Shown: positions 61,572 through 64,000 of the stretch, piece after piece
How the letters are laid out: the number at the start of each line of letters is the position of its first letter
Position numbering within the stretch: position 1 is the first letter of the stretch
NCBI RefSeq assembly: GCF_001625365.1
Contig: NZ_LJJF01000001.1
Location: 2,922,501-2,986,500, forward strand
DNA length: 64,000 nucleotides
From: Streptomyces sp. MJM8645
GTDB taxonomy: Bacteria; Actinomycetota; Actinomycetes; Streptomycetales; Streptomycetaceae
Direction: 5' to 3'
Translations under genes and position numbers: made by a program
Notes under the pieces: model-generated
The model's input: the letters and a program-made list of their open reading frames with translations, nothing else
Told to the model about the DNA's origin: nothing
Database searches by the model: none

Positions 61572-61895
61572 ATGGCATGGGCCTTGGTGGTCCTGGCCGG
61601 CCTGCTGGAGACCGGCTTCGCGATCAACCTCAAGCTCAGCGAGGGCTTCACCAAGCTCTGGCCCACCATCAGCTTCTGCGTGTTCGCCCTGGGCAGCTTC
61701 GGCCTGCTCACGCTGTCCCTGAAGAGCCTGCCGGTCGGCCCCGCCTACGCGGTGTGGACGGGCATCGGCGCGGCCGGCACCGCCATCTACGGCATGGTCT
61801 TCCTGGACGAGACCACCTCGGTGCTGAAGCTGGTCTCGATCTCCCTGGTGATCGCCGGCGTGATCGGCCTCCAGCTCAGCGGATCGGCGCACTGA
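61572..61895 (+). CDS. SMR-family transporter, SugE/Gdx type
   Basis: A 107-residue small multidrug-resistance-family protein with four helices. It has the invariant membrane Glu in [17 protein letters not shown] (about residue 13), and [26 protein letters not shown] is the family signature. SugE-type members export guanidinium ions. I looked for a guanidine riboswitch upstream and found no convincing one. The ATG at 61572 follows AGGGAGGGC. Confidence 0.9.
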   Translation: MAWALVVLAGLLETGFAINLKLSEGFTKLWPTISFCVFALGSFGLLTLSLKSLPVGPAYAVWTGIGAAGTAIYGMVFLDETTSVLKLVSISLVIAGVIGLQLSGSAH

Positions 61896-62017
61896 CCGTC
61901 ACCGGCCCACCCCTGCCACCGGCCCGCTCCTGCTGCTCGCCCGCTCGCCGCCGGCAGGCCGTCCCGGTCCGCGAGCCCGGCTGTCCCGATCCGGGCGGGA
62001 TCGCTAGGGTTTCGGAC

Positions 62018-62815
62018 ATGGCCGATTACCACGACGATCTCCGACTCGCCCACGTCCTCGCCGACTCGGCCGACTCGGTCACCCTGGAGCGCTTCCGCGC
62101 CCTCGACCTGAAGGTCGAGACCAAGCCCGACCTCACCCCCGTGAGCGACGCCGACAAGGCCGCCGAGGAGCTCGTCCGCAGCGTGCTGCAGCGCGCCCGC
62201 CCGCGCGACGCGGTGCTCGGCGAGGAGTTCGGCCTCCAGGGCTCCGGCCCGCGCCGCTGGGTGATCGACCCGATCGACGGCACCAAGAACTACATCCGCG
62301 GCGTCCCGGTCTGGGCCACCCTGATCGCCCTGCTGGAGGACGGCCCGGACGGCGTCGAGCGCCCGGTGGTCGGCATCGTCTCCGCCCCTGCGCTGCAGCG
62401 CCGCTGGTGGGCGGCCAAGGACCTCGGCGCCTACGCCGGACGCAGCCTCACCAAGGCCTCCCGGATCCACGTCTCCGGCGTCTCCCGGATCGAGGACGCC
62501 TCCTTCTCCTACTCCTCGCTCTCCGGCTGGGAGGAGCGCGGCCGCCTCGACCCCTTCCTGGACCTCACCCGCGCCTGCTGGCGCACCCGCGCCTACGGCG
62601 ACTTCTGGTCCTACATGATGGTGGCCGAGGGCGCGGTCGACATCGCCGCCGAACCCGAGCTGTCGCTCTGGGACATGGCCGCCAACTGCGTCATCGTCGA
62701 GGAGGCCGGCGGCCGCTTCACCGGCCTGGACGGCGTGCCCGGCCCCGGCGGCGCCGACGCCGTCGCCAGCAACGGCATCCTCCACGAGGAGACCCTGCGC
62801 CGCCTGAGCGTCTAA
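62018..62815 (+). CDS. hisN: Histidinol-phosphatase, inositol-monophosphatase family
   Basis: A 265-residue Mg-dependent phosphatase. The metal motifs are GEEFG (about 68-72), [12 protein letters not shown] (about 85-96) and [15 protein letters not shown] (about 218-232). The form [16 protein letters not shown] is characteristic of the actinobacterial HisN branch, which completes the histidine pathway. It stands alone, with a terminator immediately after. Confidence 0.9.
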   Translation: MADYHDDLRLAHVLADSADSVTLERFRALDLKVETKPDLTPVSDADKAAEELVRSVLQRARPRDAVLGEEFGLQGSGPRRWVIDPIDGTKNYIRGVPVWATLIALLEDGPDGVERPVVGIVSAPALQRRWWAAKDLGAYAGRSLTKASRIHVSGVSRIEDASFSYSSLSGWEERGRLDPFLDLTRACWRTRAYGDFWSYMMVAEGAVDIAAEPELSLWDMAANCVIVEEAGGRFTGLDGVPGPGGADAVASNGILHEETLRRLSV

Positions 62816-62842
62816 GGGCTCTCCTGCGCGGCCGAACGTGGT

Positions 62843-62882
62843 GCGGGCCCGGTCGACCAGTCCTCTGGTCGACCGGGCCCGC
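62843..62882. terminator. Bidirectional terminator between hisN and the catalase gene
   Basis: An 18-bp perfect stem (GCGGGCCCGGTCGACCAG and its complement) with a four-base loop separates two convergent genes. Confidence 0.85.
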
Positions 62883-62904
62883 CGCTCATCGGGGCGCGTC
62901 CCGG

Positions 62905-64000
62905 CTACTGCTTGCGCAGCTCCCGGACGGCCGCCTCCAGCCGCTGCCCGTAGTCGGCGTCGGCCTTGCGGAAGTTGTCGACCGCCCGCTCGACGATGTC
63001 CTCGCGGTCGGCGGAGACCTTAGCGATGAAGCCGGCCAGGTTGGCGATCAGTCGCTGCTTCTCGTCCTCCGAGAACAGCCGGTACAGGTTGCCGGCCTGC
63101 ACGAAGTCATCGTCCTCTGCGTGCGAGGGCGCCTCGTGGTTGCCGGTGGCGCCGGTGACCGCGGTGGCGGCCCACAGCGGGCGGCCGGTCTGCACCGGGC
63201 CGCCGAAGCTGTTCGGCTCGTAGTTCTTCTGGCGGCCGTGGCGGCCGTCGTACAGGTGGCCGTCGCGGCTGTTGGTGCGCGCCTCGGTGGCGTGCGGGCG
63301 GTTCACCGGCAGGTGGTCGGCGTTGATGCCGACGCGGTAGCGGTGGGCGTCCGCGTACGCGAACAGGCGGCCCTGCAGCATCTTGTCGGGGGACGGGCCG
63401 ATGCCGGGCACGAAGTGCGACGGGGAGAAGATCGACTGCTCGACCTCGGCGAAGACGTTGTCGGGGTTGCGGTTGAGCTCCAGCCGCCCGATCTCGACCG
63501 GCGGGTAGTCGGCGTGCGGCCAGACCTTGGTGAGGTCGAAGGGGTTGAAGCGGTACTGCGCCGCGTCGGCCGCCGGCATGATCTGGACCTGCACGGTCCA
63601 GCTGGGGAACTCACCGCGCTCGATCGACTCGCGCAGGTCGCGCTGGTGGCTGTCCGGGTCCTCGCCGGCCAGCCGGTTGGCCTCGTCCTGGGTGAGGTTC
63701 CTGATGCCCTGGTCGGTCTTGAAGTGGTACTTGACCCAGAAGTGCTCGCCGGCCTCGTTCTGCCACTGGAAGGTGTGCGAGCCGTAGCCGTTGAGGTGGC
63801 GGTAGCTGGCCGGGATGCCGCGGTCGCCGAACAGCCAGGTCACCTGGTGGGTGGCCTCGGGCGACAGGCCCCAGAAGTCCCAGACGTTGTCCGCCTCCTG
63901 GGAGCCGGTGTACGGGTCGCGCTTCTGGGTGTGGATGAAGTCGGGGAACTTCACGGCGTCCTTGATGAAGAACACCGGGGTGTTGTTGCCGACGAGGTCG
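62905..64000 (-). CDS. Clade 3-type monofunctional catalase, partial (start lies beyond the window)
   Basis: The 3' 1096 bases of a catalase gene on the minus strand. The visible 365 residues begin DLVGNNTPVFFIKDAVKFPD and run through FWGLSPEATHQVTWLFGDRG, with the haem-ligand Tyr in GRLFAYADAHRYRVG. The C-terminal part (EDEKQRLIANLAGFIAKVS) is that of small-subunit (clade 3) catalases. The distal His and the start codon lie outside. Function: decomposition of hydrogen peroxide. Confidence 0.93.
   Translation of the reverse strand, partial: DLVGNNTPVFFIKDAVKFPDFIHTQKRDPYTGSQEADNVWDFWGLSPEATHQVTWLFGDRGIPASYRHLNGYGSHTFQWQNEAGEHFWVKYHFKTDQGIRNLTQDEANRLAGEDPDSHQRDLRESIERGEFPSWTVQVQIMPAADAAQYRFNPFDLTKVWPHADYPPVEIGRLELNRNPDNVFAEVEQSIFSPSHFVPGIGPSPDKMLQGRLFAYADAHRYRVGINADHLPVNRPHATEARTNSRDGHLYDGRHGRQKNYEPNSFGGPVQTGRPLWAATAVTGATGNHEAPSHAEDDDFVQAGNLYRLFSEDEKQRLIANLAGFIAKVSADREDIVERAVDNFRKADADYGQRLEAAVRELRKQ

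Overview
The window is very GC-rich DNA from a streptomycete-type actinomycete (Streptomyces or Kitasatospora; I cannot separate the two). The gene content supports this: a nickel superoxide dismutase with its maturation peptidase, the DasR/DasABCD aminosugar system, a WblE-type WhiB protein, the SigR-RsrA thiol-stress pair, a SigF-type sigma factor with an RsbW-like partner, and NrdAB behind a cobalamin riboswitch. From memory the order resembles the S. coelicolor SCO5204-SCO5260 region. Replacements lie in the middle.

Layout. 0.1-2.9 kb: polar amino-acid ABC importer. 3-4.7 kb: CGNR zinc-finger regulator and divergent sodX/sodN. 4.8-8.0 kb: a cobalamin riboswitch and a BtuC-BtuD-BtuF-like importer; the ATPase gene carries a 159-bp in-frame insertion with terminal inverted repeats and a 6-bp target duplication. 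8-12 kb: acetyltransferase, RsbW/SigF pair, small membrane protein, lipid kinase. 12-14.6 kb: wblE, a probable small RNA with two terminator hairpins, and a PdtaS-like kinase. 14.6-24 kb: aminosugar locus under DasR: SIS-domain sugar-phosphate enzyme, a second sugar-binding lipoprotein, dasD, dasC, dasB, dasA and divergent dasR, with visible dre operators; two more dre-like sites have no evident target gene. 24-29 kb: MctP-type monocarboxylate permease, phosphatase, GlxA-family regulator, acetyltransferase.

29-37 kb: a surface-polysaccharide-like group: acyltransferase-SGNH protein, egghead-type GT2, GH113-like and GH26 mannanase-like enzymes, and a Gln/Pro-rich membrane protein. 38-42 kb: NrdR boxes, a second cobalamin riboswitch and nrdAB. 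42.1-44 kb: a decayed accessory patch with fragments of a DUF5753-type regulator, a DUF397-like gene and small hypotheticals. 44-49.6 kb: FtsX-type ABC exporter with its two-component system. 49.9-55 kb: peptide deformylase, TPR-like protein, and two overlapping HD-domain membrane proteins. 55-57 kb: rsrA and sigR with a recognisable SigR-type promoter. 57-64 kb: hydrolase, SRAP/HMCES-type peptidase, M50 peptidase, aroA, rsgA, a SugE-type transporter, hisN and the 3' part of a catalase.

Two themes connect genes here. Cobalamin sensing controls both its import and the B12-independent ribonucleotide reductase. DasR controls aminosugar uptake and breakdown. Perfect-stem hairpins close most transcription units, and short 15-19-bp tandem repeats recur at gene ends.
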